Assembly (NCBI RefSeq): GCF_040760075.1
Contig: NZ_CP142884.1
Coordinates: forward strand, 1,426,001 to 1,490,000
DNA: 64,000 bases
DNA from: Sphingobacterium sp. R2
GTDB lineage: Bacteria > Bacteroidota > Bacteroidia > Sphingobacteriales > Sphingobacteriaceae
Reading direction: 5' to 3'
Shown piece by piece: positions 9,379 through 17,424 of this stretch. Position numbers and translations under genes: made by a program. Under the pieces are notes generated by a model. It was not told where the DNA came from and did not search any database. It saw only the letters and a program-made list of their open reading frames with translations. Each line of letters begins with the position of its first letter. Position 1 is the stretch's first letter.

Positions 9379-9843
9379 ATGATGAATATTCCAGAAAAAG
9401 GGATGCGTATAGGTATTACGTTCAGTGCATTCGATCTGCTGCATGCAGGGCATATCAAAATGTTGGAAGATGCAAAAAGACAATGTGACTATTTGATTTG
9501 TGGACTGCAGACAGATCCGACACTTGACCGTCCAGAAAAGAATAAGCCTGTTCAGACCGTTGTTGAGCGTTATGTACAGCTTAAAGGATGTAAATACGTG
9601 GATCAGATTGTTCCCTATGCTACCGAACAGGATCTCGAAGATATCTTACGTTCTTTTAATATTGATGTACGGATAGTCGGTGATGAATACCGTGAGAAGA
9701 ACTTTACCGGGAGAGCATACTGTGAGGAAAAAGGGATTGAGCTTTATTTTAATAGCCGAGATCACCGTTTCTCCAGCTCTGGCTTGCGCCGGATTGTGGC
9801 AGATGCCAGCACAGAAAATGAACCTGCGCTAAAAACTATCTAA
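9379..9843 (+). CDS. Cytidylyltransferase-family protein, first tandem copy
   Basis: A roughly 154-residue nucleotidyltransferase of the TagD/RfaE-C class. GITFSAFDLLHAGH carries the HxGH active-site motif, DYLICGLQTDP follows, and RFSSSGLRR near the C-terminus is the counterpart of the RTxGISTT motif. Such enzymes make CDP-glycerol, ADP-heptose or similar donors from CTP or ATP; this sequence alone does not say which. The start is uncertain among a GTG at 9373, the ATG at 9379 and an ATG at 9403 that aligns with the start of the paralogue. The downstream gene at 9880 is clearly its duplicate. Confidence 0.8.
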   Translation: MMNIPEKGMRIGITFSAFDLLHAGHIKMLEDAKRQCDYLICGLQTDPTLDRPEKNKPVQTVVERYVQLKGCKYVDQIVPYATEQDLEDILRSFNIDVRIVGDEYREKNFTGRAYCEEKGIELYFNSRDHRFSSSGLRRIVADASTENEPALKTI

Positions 9844-9879
9844 TGCACGCGCATCAACCTTTTAAGAACAGATTGTAAG

Positions 9880-10302
9880 ATGAAAATTGGAATTACCTTT
9901 GGCGTGTTTGACTTACTGCACGCTGGCCATATTATGATGCTTGAAGAAGCAAAAAGAAATTGCGATTACCTGATTGTCGGTTTAAATACGGATCCATCAG
10001 AAGTCTTTCCCGAGAAAGCAAAACCAACACAGACCATTGTAGAACGTTATGTGCAGTTGGAAGGCTGCCGTTATGTGGATGAAATTATCCCCTATGAGAC
10101 CGAACAGGATTTGATTGATATCATCAAAGCCTTTCCGATTGATATCCGTATTATCGGTGAGGAATATCGGGATAAAGATTTTTCGGGGCGCTCTTATTGT
10201 GTGGAGGAAAATATCGATATCTATTACAATAAACGCACACACCGTTTTTCCAGTGCAGGCTTGCGCCGGGTGGTTGCTGAAAAAGAAAGTGAGAAAAAAT
10301 AA
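9880..10302 (+). CDS. Cytidylyltransferase-family protein, second tandem copy
   Basis: A 140-residue paralogue of the gene just upstream. It shares GITFG/SxFDLLHAGH, CDYLI, TDP, ERYVQL, the EQDL pattern and RFSSxGLRR. The HxGH motif is at about residues 15-18. It is likely a cytoplasmic nucleotidyltransferase feeding glycan or phospholipid-like modification. Two intact copies in tandem suggest either dosage or different substrates. It lies 36 bp after the first copy and 5 bp before the GDP-mannose pyrophosphorylase gene, so all three are probably one transcript. Confidence 0.85.
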   Translation: MKIGITFGVFDLLHAGHIMMLEEAKRNCDYLIVGLNTDPSEVFPEKAKPTQTIVERYVQLEGCRYVDEIIPYETEQDLIDIIKAFPIDIRIIGEEYRDKDFSGRSYCVEENIDIYYNKRTHRFSSAGLRRVVAEKESEKK

Positions 10303-10307
10303 AGATT

Positions 10308-11306
10308 ATGAGCACTATCATTCACGTTGTTTTAACCGGAGGTGTAGGCAGCCGTCTATGGCCGCTTTCGCGAAAAAGTTACCCGAAGCAATATCTTTCG
10401 CTATTTAAGGATGGATCATTGTTTGAAATGACTGTAAAGCGCAATCAAACGTTGTGTGGACAGGTGATTGTGGTTGGAAATCGCGACAATCATACCTTGA
10501 GTAGGGAGGTGATGGAAAACAATAAGATTGATTACATCGATATTGTTGAGGCAACCCCGCGCAATACCGCTGCTGCAATTGCCTTTGCTGCCTTTGCGGC
10601 GCAACCAGACGATATTTTGGTGGTTACACCGTCTGATCATGTCATTGTGGGTGATGAAGCGTATGCTGCGGCCATAAAAGAGGGCGTTGAAAAAGCCAAT
10701 AAGGGTTATATCGTTACCTTTGGGATTCAGCCAACCCGACCTGAAACGGGCTATGGCTATATTGAATATAAGGAGGACAAAGTATTGTCTTTCCGTGAGA
10801 AGCCAAACCAGGATACGGCAGAGGACTTTATTGAACGAGGCAATTTTCTTTGGAATTCGGGCATGTTCTGTTTCCGGGCAGATACCTTTTTGGCCGAACT
10901 CCAAAATTTTGAGCCTAAAGTGTATGCAACAGCCTATAACGCTTGGAAACATCGTCAAAATGGTGAGCTCGATCTTCAGCTTTCGAAAGATATTCCATCG
11001 ATTTCTATTGACTATGCAGTGATGGAGCGCTCCAAGAAAATTCGCGTGGTTGCTACAAGCTTCCAATGGTCAGATTTGGGCTCTTTTGAATCGATGTATG
11101 ATTACTTGAAACAGACGGGGCATCCTGTGGATGAGAACGGTAATATGGTTATCGGTACGGATATCTATACTGCCTTTGTGGGTTTGCGCGATAGTATACT
11201 TGTTCATACCAAAGATGCGATCTTGGTGTTGCAGAAGGAAAAATCCCAAGATGTTAAAAAGATTTACAACACGTTAGAACGTCATCAGTCGAAGTTGATT
11301 GATTAA
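10308..11306 (+). CDS. manC: Mannose-1-phosphate guanylyltransferase
   Basis: A 332-residue nucleotidyltransferase lacking the C-terminal isomerase domain of bifunctional enzymes. The signature LTGGVGSRLWPLSRKSYPKQ (about residues 9-28) binds GTP, VVTPSDH (about 105-111) carries the metal-binding Asp, and FREKPN (about 163-168) is the typical sugar-phosphate motif. It makes GDP-mannose from mannose-1-phosphate and GTP in the cytoplasm. GDP-mannose is the precursor of mannose- and fucose-containing surface glycans. It is the third gene of the cytidylyltransferase operon. Confidence 0.93.
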   Translation: MSTIIHVVLTGGVGSRLWPLSRKSYPKQYLSLFKDGSLFEMTVKRNQTLCGQVIVVGNRDNHTLSREVMENNKIDYIDIVEATPRNTAAAIAFAAFAAQPDDILVVTPSDHVIVGDEAYAAAIKEGVEKANKGYIVTFGIQPTRPETGYGYIEYKEDKVLSFREKPNQDTAEDFIERGNFLWNSGMFCFRADTFLAELQNFEPKVYATAYNAWKHRQNGELDLQLSKDIPSISIDYAVMERSKKIRVVATSFQWSDLGSFESMYDYLKQTGHPVDENGNMVIGTDIYTAFVGLRDSILVHTKDAILVLQKEKSQDVKKIYNTLERHQSKLID

Positions 11307-11413
11307 TGGCGGTCTTCGTACGCAATTATTACTTAGTTTAAGACAGTCTGCTGGCGAGATTGCCGACGTCACCGTATTATGGCAGTCATTGGTATGATCA
11401 ATTCAAGTGTCAA

Positions 11414-12097
11414 ATGAAAGGTATTTTAATAATTTTGGGTGTATTAATTTTAAGTGGTAATCAAGCTTTACCTATTTCAAGTAATCATGCTATCGAGGTA
11501 TTAAATCAAGGAGCTTTTGTCAACAATAATGATTCTATTCCTTACGATTCTATTCGAATTATTTTAGAAGATGCCCATGATAGTGATCAGAAAATACGAG
11601 AAAAATTATCCGCCGCTGAAGGTAGCGATAGTTTATTTATGTCGTATCTGGGAGAGATGACAATGGTTGACCGAAAGAATCGGGAGAAAGTTCTCCCGAT
11701 CTTGGAAAAGTATGGTTGGTTGCCGATCAGTAAAATTGGGGAAAAGGCATCGGATGGGTTGTTTTACGTTTTACAGCATTATGTCGATCTCGACCTTTTC
11801 AGAAAATATTTGCCAGAGATCAAAAAGCTGTCTGAGAAGAAGGAAGCAAAACTTTGGCATGCAGCTTTGATCGAAGATCGACTATTAGTCCACGAGAATA
11901 AGAAGCAGATCTATGGGAGCCAGGTTGTTTCTAGGAAAGGTAGATATGGAGGAGATTACTTTGTTTGGCCCATTAGAGAACCAGCTAAAGTAAATAGTTT
12001 GAGAGAGCAGGTTGGCCTACCCCTTACTGTAGAAGAAAACGCAAAGAGACTAAATGCAATTTATAATCCTGATGAATCAATTCCTTACGCGAATTAA
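11414..12097 (+). CDS. DUF6624-type secreted or periplasmic protein
   Basis: About 227 residues from the ATG at 11414, which gives a hydrophobic export signal (KGILIILGVLILSG). An upstream in-frame ATG at 11360 would bury this signal and is less likely. The middle part, NREKVLPILEKYGWLP followed by VGEKA-like text, a QH pair (VLQHYVD) and ALIEDRLLV with YGSQ, matches the DUF6624 pattern as I remember it. The function of that family is not known. It stands alone and is followed by a T-rich hairpin at 12170-12194. Confidence 0.7.
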   Translation: MKGILIILGVLILSGNQALPISSNHAIEVLNQGAFVNNNDSIPYDSIRIILEDAHDSDQKIREKLSAAEGSDSLFMSYLGEMTMVDRKNREKVLPILEKYGWLPISKIGEKASDGLFYVLQHYVDLDLFRKYLPEIKKLSEKKEAKLWHAALIEDRLLVHENKKQIYGSQVVSRKGRYGGDYFVWPIREPAKVNSLREQVGLPLTVEENAKRLNAIYNPDESIPYAN

Positions 12098-12169
12098 TTT
12101 TTAGAAGTCATATAGGTATATGCGGAGTTACCACATGGCGCTTTAAGGGTAGCGTCATTATTCTATGGC

Positions 12170-12196
12170 AAAGTGAGTGCCCTGTGCTCACTTTTT
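12170..12196 (+). terminator. Intrinsic terminator after the DUF6624 gene
   Basis: AAAGTGAG (12170-12177) pairs with CTCACTTT (12187-12194), followed by T residues. The right arm overlaps the stop codon of the convergent gene on the minus strand. Confidence 0.75.
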
Positions 12197-12838
12197 TCTC
12201 CAGTACTTCAACACCCCATCAATGGAATCTTTGTGCAATAGAGACTGGCGGCTGCCACATAGAATTTTCATGCATTTTTCAATATCACTAACACGGAATT
12301 TAATAGTCGATTCCGCTTTAAGCCTTTTGAAAATTTCAATAGCGCTAATTTGTTTGTCAAAATAGCCTGCTTTTATCCATACTTCAAGAACTTCAAGCAG
12401 AGGCTTATTAGTTTTTCGAGTACTTCCTTTTGGCGCATTTTTCTTCTTCCAGATGATGCGAGTGCCTTCTCCCTTTTCAGAATAAATGATATGAGAAAAA
12501 CCTTTGTATCCGTCTTCGTTGATTGTTTTCGTATGGTGTAATTGAATATTTCCATCCTTTGTTCCATTCACTATAATTTTTGAAAAAGGACATCGGAGAA
12601 GAAAGGGGAGAAGATCTAATTGATCTTCGTTGAATCGATTCTTATCGCTTGGCTTGATAATAAAACTAAAGACATAATTATTCGGTTTGCCTAGTAGAAA
12701 CGAGAGCTCATCATCGCGCATGTCTATTTCGTTTAACTGTTTTATCACTTGGCAGATGATAATATAGTCCATGCAGGACATAATCACGTCAGGTTTTTCC
12801 GACTTGCGGATGGATGGTCTTTCAACAAATTCAATCAA
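12188..12838 (-). CDS. Hypothetical protein, third gene of the HigBA operon
   Basis: A 216-residue soluble protein. A segment near residues 42-60 (DDELSFLLGKPNNYVFSF) looks like the recognition part of an XRE-type helix-turn-helix, and the following DKNRFNEDQLDLLPFLL fits the last helix of that fold. A basic linker (KKKNAPKGSTRKTNK) leads to a C-terminal helical region. It starts 18 bp after the antitoxin gene and is probably co-transcribed with it. I do not recognise a named family. It may be a transcriptional partner of the toxin-antitoxin pair, which is inference. Confidence 0.6.
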   Translation of the reverse strand: MIEFVERPSIRKSEKPDVIMSCMDYIIICQVIKQLNEIDMRDDELSFLLGKPNNYVFSFIIKPSDKNRFNEDQLDLLPFLLRCPFSKIIVNGTKDGNIQLHHTKTINEDGYKGFSHIIYSEKGEGTRIIWKKKNAPKGSTRKTNKPLLEVLEVWIKAGYFDKQISAIEIFKRLKAESTIKFRVSDIEKCMKILCGSRQSLLHKDSIDGVLKYWRKK

Positions 12839-12856
12839 GGGACAGATATTGTGAGA

Positions 12857-13147
12857 TTAGAGCTCGAATGATATGTTGACTTTGCCTCCCAATCCCTTTT
12901 CAACGAAGTCAAATAATGTTTTTAGTGTAATGTTACCGCCGTTATTTTCAATTTTCGAAATATACTCACGTTTTTTGTCAATTAGTTGAGCAAGCTCGGA
13001 CTGCGTCATATTTCTTTCTTCACGTGCTTTTTTAAGCAGCAGACCAATTTTAAAAGATTCAAAATCTCTATCTAGTTCATCTCTTCTCTGGGTGCCTACT
13101 TTCCCGTAAACATCATCTTTAATATTTTTCCAGTTCTTAGTTTCCAT
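12857..13147 (-). CDS. higA: HigA-like XRE antitoxin
   Basis: A 96-residue protein with a helix-turn-helix of the XRE/Cro class (LLKKAREERNMTQSELAQLI, about residues 34-53, and REYISKIENNGGN, about 59-71). The N-terminal 30 residues would contact the toxin. It overlaps the upstream toxin gene by 11 bp, the toxin-first order typical of higBA. It should neutralise HigB and repress the operon promoter, where a small palindrome lies between the -33 and -7 boxes. Confidence 0.85.
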   Translation of the reverse strand: METKNWKNIKDDVYGKVGTQRRDELDRDFESFKIGLLLKKAREERNMTQSELAQLIDKKREYISKIENNGGNITLKTLFDFVEKGLGGKVNISFEL

Positions 13148-13433
13148 TTTCTCTACCTTTTTGTTCGTAATACTCAGCCATGATACTTAATGCTTTTTCA
13201 ATCTGATTCTTTGGAGTTTTCTGAGTTTTCTTTTGAAAACCATTCATTAGGACAACGAGCTTATCACCATCAAAAAAGCAAAACACACGCCATATATTGG
13301 ATCCAAGCTGAATCCTAGCTTCATATAATCCGTCAGTTCCTATTAAATGTTTTAAATAATTACTTGGAACCCGTTCGAGAGTTTCTATTTCTTCAAAATA
13401 ATTTTTAAAAGCGATCACCTCTCTAACTCTCAT
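13137..13433 (-). CDS. higB: HigB/RelE-family toxin (Gp49-like)
   Basis: A 98-residue basic protein with the RelE/HigB fold signature. YFEEIETL near the N-terminus, LKHLIGTDGLYEARIQLGSNIWRVFCFF (about residues 27-54), LVVLMNGFQKKTQKTP and IEKA follow the Gp49-like (PF05973) pattern. Members cleave mRNA on the ribosome. The promoter's -7 box ends 5 nt before the ATG, so the mRNA is likely leaderless or nearly so. The gene precedes and overlaps higA. No truncation is visible. Confidence 0.85.
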   Translation of the reverse strand: MRVREVIAFKNYFEEIETLERVPSNYLKHLIGTDGLYEARIQLGSNIWRVFCFFDGDKLVVLMNGFQKKTQKTPKNQIEKALSIMAEYYEQKGRENGN

Positions 13434-13437
13434 TATA

Positions 13438-13468
13438 CAAAGGTAATTTAAAAGTTACTTTTTGTCAA
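13438..13468 (-). promoter_or_regulatory. higBA promoter with palindromic operator
   Basis: On the minus strand TTG (13468-13466) is followed by a 20-nt spacer and TACCTTTG (13445-13438), an ideal Bacteroidota promoter. A palindrome, AAAAGT-T-ACTTTT (13450-13462), sits in the spacer and is a plausible HigA operator. The predicted start site falls at or beside the higB ATG at 13433. Confidence 0.7.
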
Positions 13469-13557
13469 GTGTTTAAGCGTTTCTTCTTACGAATTTCTCC
13501 CAAACACTTTGTATAACGTCTCTCTCTTTAATGTATAGTATAACAGCTGAAATCACT

Positions 13558-13588
13558 AAAAGGTCTGTCCTTCCGATAGGCCTTTTTT
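13558..13588 (+). terminator. Orphan intrinsic terminator-like hairpin
   Basis: A 12-bp stem (13558-13569 with 13575-13586, two G-T pairs) around a CTTCC loop, followed by T residues. No plus-strand gene ends nearby: the flanking gene on the left is the divergently read higB. It may mark the end of a lost gene or lie in a leader. Confidence 0.6.
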
Positions 13589-13663
13589 GACCTGTTGCGG
13601 GATAATTTTCAATTGTCCCCCATTTGTCCCCTTTCCATTTTCGTGTGCTATAGGGGATTACCT

Positions 13664-13671
13664 TATTTTTG
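13664..13671 (+). promoter_or_regulatory. Bacteroidota -7 box
   Basis: TATTTTTG matches TAnnTTTG and lies 34 nt before the ATG at 13706. It supports that start over an in-frame upstream ATG at 13595. Confidence 0.5.
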
Positions 13672-13705
13672 GATTCACCTATTCCTATTAATTAACTATT
13701 TTATT

Positions 13706-14197
13706 ATGGCAACTTTTATAGCACTCACGGTACTTGTTTTGAGTTCCATTTATCTCATCTTAAAGGCAAAACAAAAGCAGAAGCTTTTCAACGATGCTGT
13801 TTCGATGGAGGTCCATTACCTGTTTCAGGACAGACCGGGGCAGTATAGCGGCGACTACCGGACAAAAAGTGGCGTTTTTGTTTTTCGTACGGAATCGAAA
13901 GACGAGGCACTTAAAAATTTGGTGATCAAAGCGGTCAAACCCAGTCATCCTGCTTTAGTGGTCAATCTGGAACAGATTGTGGTGGTGCCTTTTGAAAAGA
14001 AAAAAGAAGGGAACTCCGACGTATCCGTCCGCTTTAAATTGCTCAAAAAGAAAGGAGAACTCAGCACCTTGGAAGGAAAAGGAATCCGCGTATCGGGTGT
14101 GTTGAATTTTGGAAAAACTAAACCAAAAACATTCAGTACCGTATTGAAGATCGGGGAGCTTTATCAAGCTAAAGACCCCCAGGATCAGACGACATAA
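13706..14197 (+). CDS. Membrane-anchored hypothetical protein, paralogue A
   Basis: A 163-residue protein from the ATG at 13706. One N-terminal membrane helix (about residues 2-19) is followed by a basic KAKQKQK stretch and a soluble domain of about 130 residues. The motifs LFQDRPGQYSGDY, VVPF, SVRFKLL and KTFSTVL recur in the gene at 16963, so the two are paralogues of an unrecognised family. They flank a two-component system on the opposite strand. An upstream ATG at 13595 is rejected because a promoter lies between. No function is known; an envelope role is inference. Confidence 0.7.
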   Translation: MATFIALTVLVLSSIYLILKAKQKQKLFNDAVSMEVHYLFQDRPGQYSGDYRTKSGVFVFRTESKDEALKNLVIKAVKPSHPALVVNLEQIVVVPFEKKKEGNSDVSVRFKLLKKKGELSTLEGKGIRVSGVLNFGKTKPKTFSTVLKIGELYQAKDPQDQTT

Positions 14198-14222
14198 TTT
14201 GCGTAATTCTTATTTTATGGGA

Positions 14223-14257
14223 AAGGGTTTGCTTCATTGCAAACCCTTATTTTTTTG
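14223..14257. terminator. Bidirectional intrinsic terminator
   Basis: AAGGGTTTGC (14223-14232) pairs perfectly with GCAAACCCTT (14239-14248) and is followed by a T-run on the plus strand. It lies between two convergent genes and probably serves both. Confidence 0.8.
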
Positions 14258-14259
14258 TC

Positions 14260-14871
14260 TCAAAATTTAAGCAGATGCTGATGTTCGATCGCCCAGGATA
14301 ATAGGGCATTATTTTCTTCATTGAGATCCAGTTTTCGGCAGATGCGGTGTCTTGTATTTTTGATGGTATATGGACTGAGGAATAATGATTCGGCGATGTA
14401 TTTGGTGGTATGGCGGAGCGCAATGAGCTTAAGAATATTTAACTCGGCGGGAGTCAACGTCTTCAGCTTTTCCACCGCCTGATTTTTATCCTTCTGTTGC
14501 TGCAGGCGCTGGATCACCATATGCGTGCCTGCATAGAGGCGATTTTCTCCCAATGGCTTAATGATATAGTTTTCTGGACGGAGGGCAGCTGCGCGATCTA
14601 TGCTACCTTTGGATTGATAGGAAGTGATAAAGATTAGACTGAAATGCTTCGCTGCGGTATATTTCTCCATTAACTCAATACCATCCAGCCGGTCGTTGAG
14701 CTGTATATCGCAGAGCACCAAATCGGGTGTGTTTTGTTCCATGTACTGATCCACTTCATCCACAGTAAGTGCAATGTGCAACTCCAGGCCGGTGTAAAGT
14801 GAATGCAATTGATATTCAATAAATCGGGCAATGATCATTTCGTCTTCTACAATTAATACTTTTAGGCTCAT
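14260..14871 (-). CDS. Response regulator with LuxR-type DNA-binding domain
   Basis: A 203-residue protein. The receiver domain has the acidic pair in VEDEM (about residues 8-12), the phospho-acceptor Asp in LVLCDIQL (about 57), the Thr/Ser in FITSYQ (about 83) and the conserved Lys in IIKPLG (about 104). A C-terminal LuxR/NarL helix-turn-helix follows (LTPAELNILKLIALRHTTK and then the AESLFLSPYTIKNTRHRI region). It shares a 4-bp overlap with the kinase gene upstream and is its likely partner. Its target genes may include the two flanking paralogues, which is inference. Confidence 0.88.
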   Translation of the reverse strand: MSLKVLIVEDEMIIARFIEYQLHSLYTGLELHIALTVDEVDQYMEQNTPDLVLCDIQLNDRLDGIELMEKYTAAKHFSLIFITSYQSKGSIDRAAALRPENYIIKPLGENRLYAGTHMVIQRLQQQKDKNQAVEKLKTLTPAELNILKLIALRHTTKYIAESLFLSPYTIKNTRHRICRKLDLNEENNALLSWAIEHQHLLKF

Positions 14872-16793
14872 ATGATATTGTTAAATTCAAATAAATATTT
14901 AAATCCGTTTTCCGGATGAATGGTCACTGTTCCTTTGATCTGCCTAGTCAGGTCCTTTACGAGGCCAATTCCGAACGAAGCTGTAGGTGCAGGAGCTTTC
15001 GCACCGATGCCATTATCCTCAAACCGCATGGTCGTTCCCCATTCATTTTTGAGTATACTCAAGTAAATCGACGGTGCATCGACTGTACCCTTCGGAAAAG
15101 CATACTTATAGCTATTTGTCAAGAGCTCCGTAATGATGAGCGCCAAGGGAATAGAGGTTTGGGTGGTGACCAACCAGTCTTGGCTAACATCGACCTGGAT
15201 CGCTATCGTTTCTTCGGGATCATGCATTTGTCTCAGGTAGTTAACAGTTTCCGTTACTAAAATGTTCAATTTCAGCTGACTATTCTGATTATACACCAGT
15301 AATTGGTTTACCAGCATCATGGCATGAATGCGGTCCTGCATGGACTGTATGGGCTGCATATTTTGGTTACCATGATCGGAGCGGTACAGGCTCCCTAAAC
15401 TATACAGCAGCTGGAGGTTGTTTTTAACCCGATGGTTGACCTCATCAATGAGGGTTTCGATATAATGGTTTTTCTGAAGCAATTGAATCTGCTGCTCGTA
15501 GAGGGCATCATTGGCTTTTTTGAGCTCTGCTGTTCGCTCCAGTACAATGGTCTCAGTGGTTTTATGATGCTCCAGTTCTGATTTGCGTATTTTTAGCCGG
15601 ATGCCGATCAAGAGGATCATGGTGATGCATAAAACAAAAAACTGCGTCATGATAGATACATATTGGATGGACTGTTCCTTCAAGATCAATCCACAATAAA
15701 TCAGTATGCTGATGCCGATGACGAGAAAAATGCCCGAGTAGATCAGGAAGCGTTGCATCCTGTCTATCTTTTTCCAGAGCGATATAAATAAGTTCGAAAA
15801 GAAGAGCACATATAGCACCCCCACAAACAGGTTCACAGAATTGCTCTGTTTAAAATTGGCGAAACAATAGTTATTGATAAAGTTGAATATAGACGTCATT
15901 ACGACCAGCAGAATGAGCCCAAGCATCAGCTTATAATACTGGCGGCTTATTTTCTTGAGATTTAGGAAGGCAATTGTCAACAGTGAGAAGCTAATCCCCG
16001 CCAGATTTCTAAATACCGATACCAGGCTCCACCCAAGCTGCGGATTATTGGGAAAGAAGAGGTCTATAAATTGATTTTGCAGCCCATAACTATAAAATCC
16101 GATAAATAGTAAAAAGCAAAAAATCCAGATATAAGGCCTATAGCGCGAAACGAGCCATGCAAAAGCCATGTAGAGCAACAATACAATAATGGCTCCCTCC
16201 ATAAAAGCATGGGTAAGATTGATGCCTTGCACTTTCTTCAGGTAGTCCTTCTGTGTTTGTAAGCGGAAGTCATAAAACGGTGTATACCCTTTAATGTGCT
16301 TGACCCGCAGTAAAATGGTATAAACTTTCTTGCTGTCTAAATGAATATTAAAATGGTCACGCCCTCCTTTAGGGGATAGCGTTGCTTTTTTACGAAATAA
16401 GCCGGCGCTCCTTCGCTCGATGATTTGTCCTTCCATACCGATGAGCGCCATGTCGACGAACGTTAGGTTATCAAACGACAGCACATAATCGCCCGTTAAG
16501 GCATTTTCATCCAGGGAAATTACCTTTTTTAACCAATAGCTATTTTTATCCTGGCTTTTTGCCGGTTTGAATTGTGCGAGCGGTTTGAACAGTTGTTTAT
16601 TGGTGTAATAATAGATGGGATCCGTTTGGTTTTCTTTTTCCTGGGCGATGACTATAGGAGATTCACTGTCCATATAGGTGCTTTGAATAGCCCTATTATG
16701 TGAAACGATAGCTTCCATCCCATAGTGAGTGGCGATTATGCTCAGCAGCAGTAATAGGATGATTATAATGTTTGGTCTCATATAGCAAAACAA
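14868..16793 (-). CDS. HisKA_2-type sensor histidine kinase with 7TM-DISM-like sensor
   Basis: A 641-residue protein. A signal anchor (about residues 8-25) leads to a periplasmic beta-rich domain to about residue 180, followed by about seven membrane helices to about 400, as in 7TMR-DISM sensors. A coiled coil comes next, then the H-box EVNHRVKNNLQLL with phospho-acceptor His near 453, typical of the HisKA_2/HWE-related class. The ATPase domain has ITELLTNSYKYAF (N-box) and FEDNGIGAK, with SFGIGLV (G-boxes). The start could be the ATG at 16781. The periplasmic domain may bind a carbohydrate, which is inference. Confidence 0.87.
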   Translation of the reverse strand: MFCYMRPNIIIILLLLLSIIATHYGMEAIVSHNRAIQSTYMDSESPIVIAQEKENQTDPIYYYTNKQLFKPLAQFKPAKSQDKNSYWLKKVISLDENALTGDYVLSFDNLTFVDMALIGMEGQIIERRSAGLFRKKATLSPKGGRDHFNIHLDSKKVYTILLRVKHIKGYTPFYDFRLQTQKDYLKKVQGINLTHAFMEGAIIVLLLYMAFAWLVSRYRPYIWIFCFLLFIGFYSYGLQNQFIDLFFPNNPQLGWSLVSVFRNLAGISFSLLTIAFLNLKKISRQYYKLMLGLILLVVMTSIFNFINNYCFANFKQSNSVNLFVGVLYVLFFSNLFISLWKKIDRMQRFLIYSGIFLVIGISILIYCGLILKEQSIQYVSIMTQFFVLCITMILLIGIRLKIRKSELEHHKTTETIVLERTAELKKANDALYEQQIQLLQKNHYIETLIDEVNHRVKNNLQLLYSLGSLYRSDHGNQNMQPIQSMQDRIHAMMLVNQLLVYNQNSQLKLNILVTETVNYLRQMHDPEETIAIQVDVSQDWLVTTQTSIPLALIITELLTNSYKYAFPKGTVDAPSIYLSILKNEWGTTMRFEDNGIGAKAPAPTASFGIGLVKDLTRQIKGTVTIHPENGFKYLFEFNNII

Positions 16794-16887
16794 AAGTGCA
16801 ATTATTTTCCAATAAATCTAATAAGGTTTTATTTTCCTAATTGTAAATAAGACCCTAGGGTCTCTATTTTGGAGGGTATTTAGTGTT

Positions 16888-16895
16888 TATTTTTG
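16888..16895 (+). promoter_or_regulatory. Bacteroidota -7 box
   Basis: TATTTTTG matches TAnnTTTG, with a TTTTG at 16867-16871 and a 16-nt spacer. It drives the gene at 16963, divergently from the kinase gene. Confidence 0.5.
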
Positions 16896-16962
16896 CTTTA
16901 CGCATTTAATATTAGAAAGAACGCAGACCATATGTTGATTCCGATACAGTATTTATTCGATT

Positions 16963-17424
16963 ATGATTTACTTATATATAGCTCTTTTTACTGCGATTAT
17001 GTTTGCCCTATTTAAGTTTTTTGCTTCAGGAAAGAAGCCAGATGATGTCTCTTTAAGTGTTTATTACCGTTTTCAGGAACATCCGGGGCAGTATAGCGGG
17101 CGGCTCAGTTCTACCCATGGTGCATTGGTATTTCGAGGAGAGCGATTTCATGATGACGTGCTTAATATTGTGGTAAAGGATGTCCGCTCTACCGATCAAA
17201 AGGTTGAAGTGAGGCTGCAGCAGGTGCTCGTGTTACCTTTTAAAGCAAACCAGCAAACCTCGTCCGAAGTATCTGTCCGTTTTCGTATTGCTTCTGATAA
17301 AGCCGAGCGCGTTGATTTGAGCAAGTACAAGGTTAGGGTGAATGCGGTGGTAAACTATCAAAATGGCGAAAAGAAAGCCTTTAGTACAACGTTGCCCATG
17401 ATGGGTGTTTATGCGCATAGTTAG
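16963..17424 (+). CDS. Membrane-anchored hypothetical protein, paralogue B
   Basis: A 153-residue paralogue of the gene at 13706. It has an N-terminal membrane helix (about residues 2-20), a short basic stretch (SGKKP), and a soluble domain with YRFQEHPGQYSG, VLPF, EVSVRFRI and KAFSTTL in the same order as the first copy. It is read divergently from the histidine kinase, with about 170 bp between them. The family is not one I recognise. Similar size and motif spacing argue that both copies are intact. An envelope stress or maintenance role is inference. Confidence 0.7.
   Translation: MIYLYIALFTAIMFALFKFFASGKKPDDVSLSVYYRFQEHPGQYSGRLSSTHGALVFRGERFHDDVLNIVVKDVRSTDQKVEVRLQQVLVLPFKANQQTSSEVSVRFRIASDKAERVDLSKYKVRVNAVVNYQNGEKKAFSTTLPMMGVYAHS

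Noticed and set aside
10416..11066. 216-residue minus-strand ORF opposite manC
   Set aside because: It lies fully antisense to the well-supported manC reading frame and has an odd, Cys/His/Ile-rich composition without any motif; it is a shadow.
13595..13705. Upstream start for the membrane-anchored paralogue A
   Set aside because: A TAnnTTTG promoter lies inside the extension, and the paralogue starts at the position equivalent to 13706.
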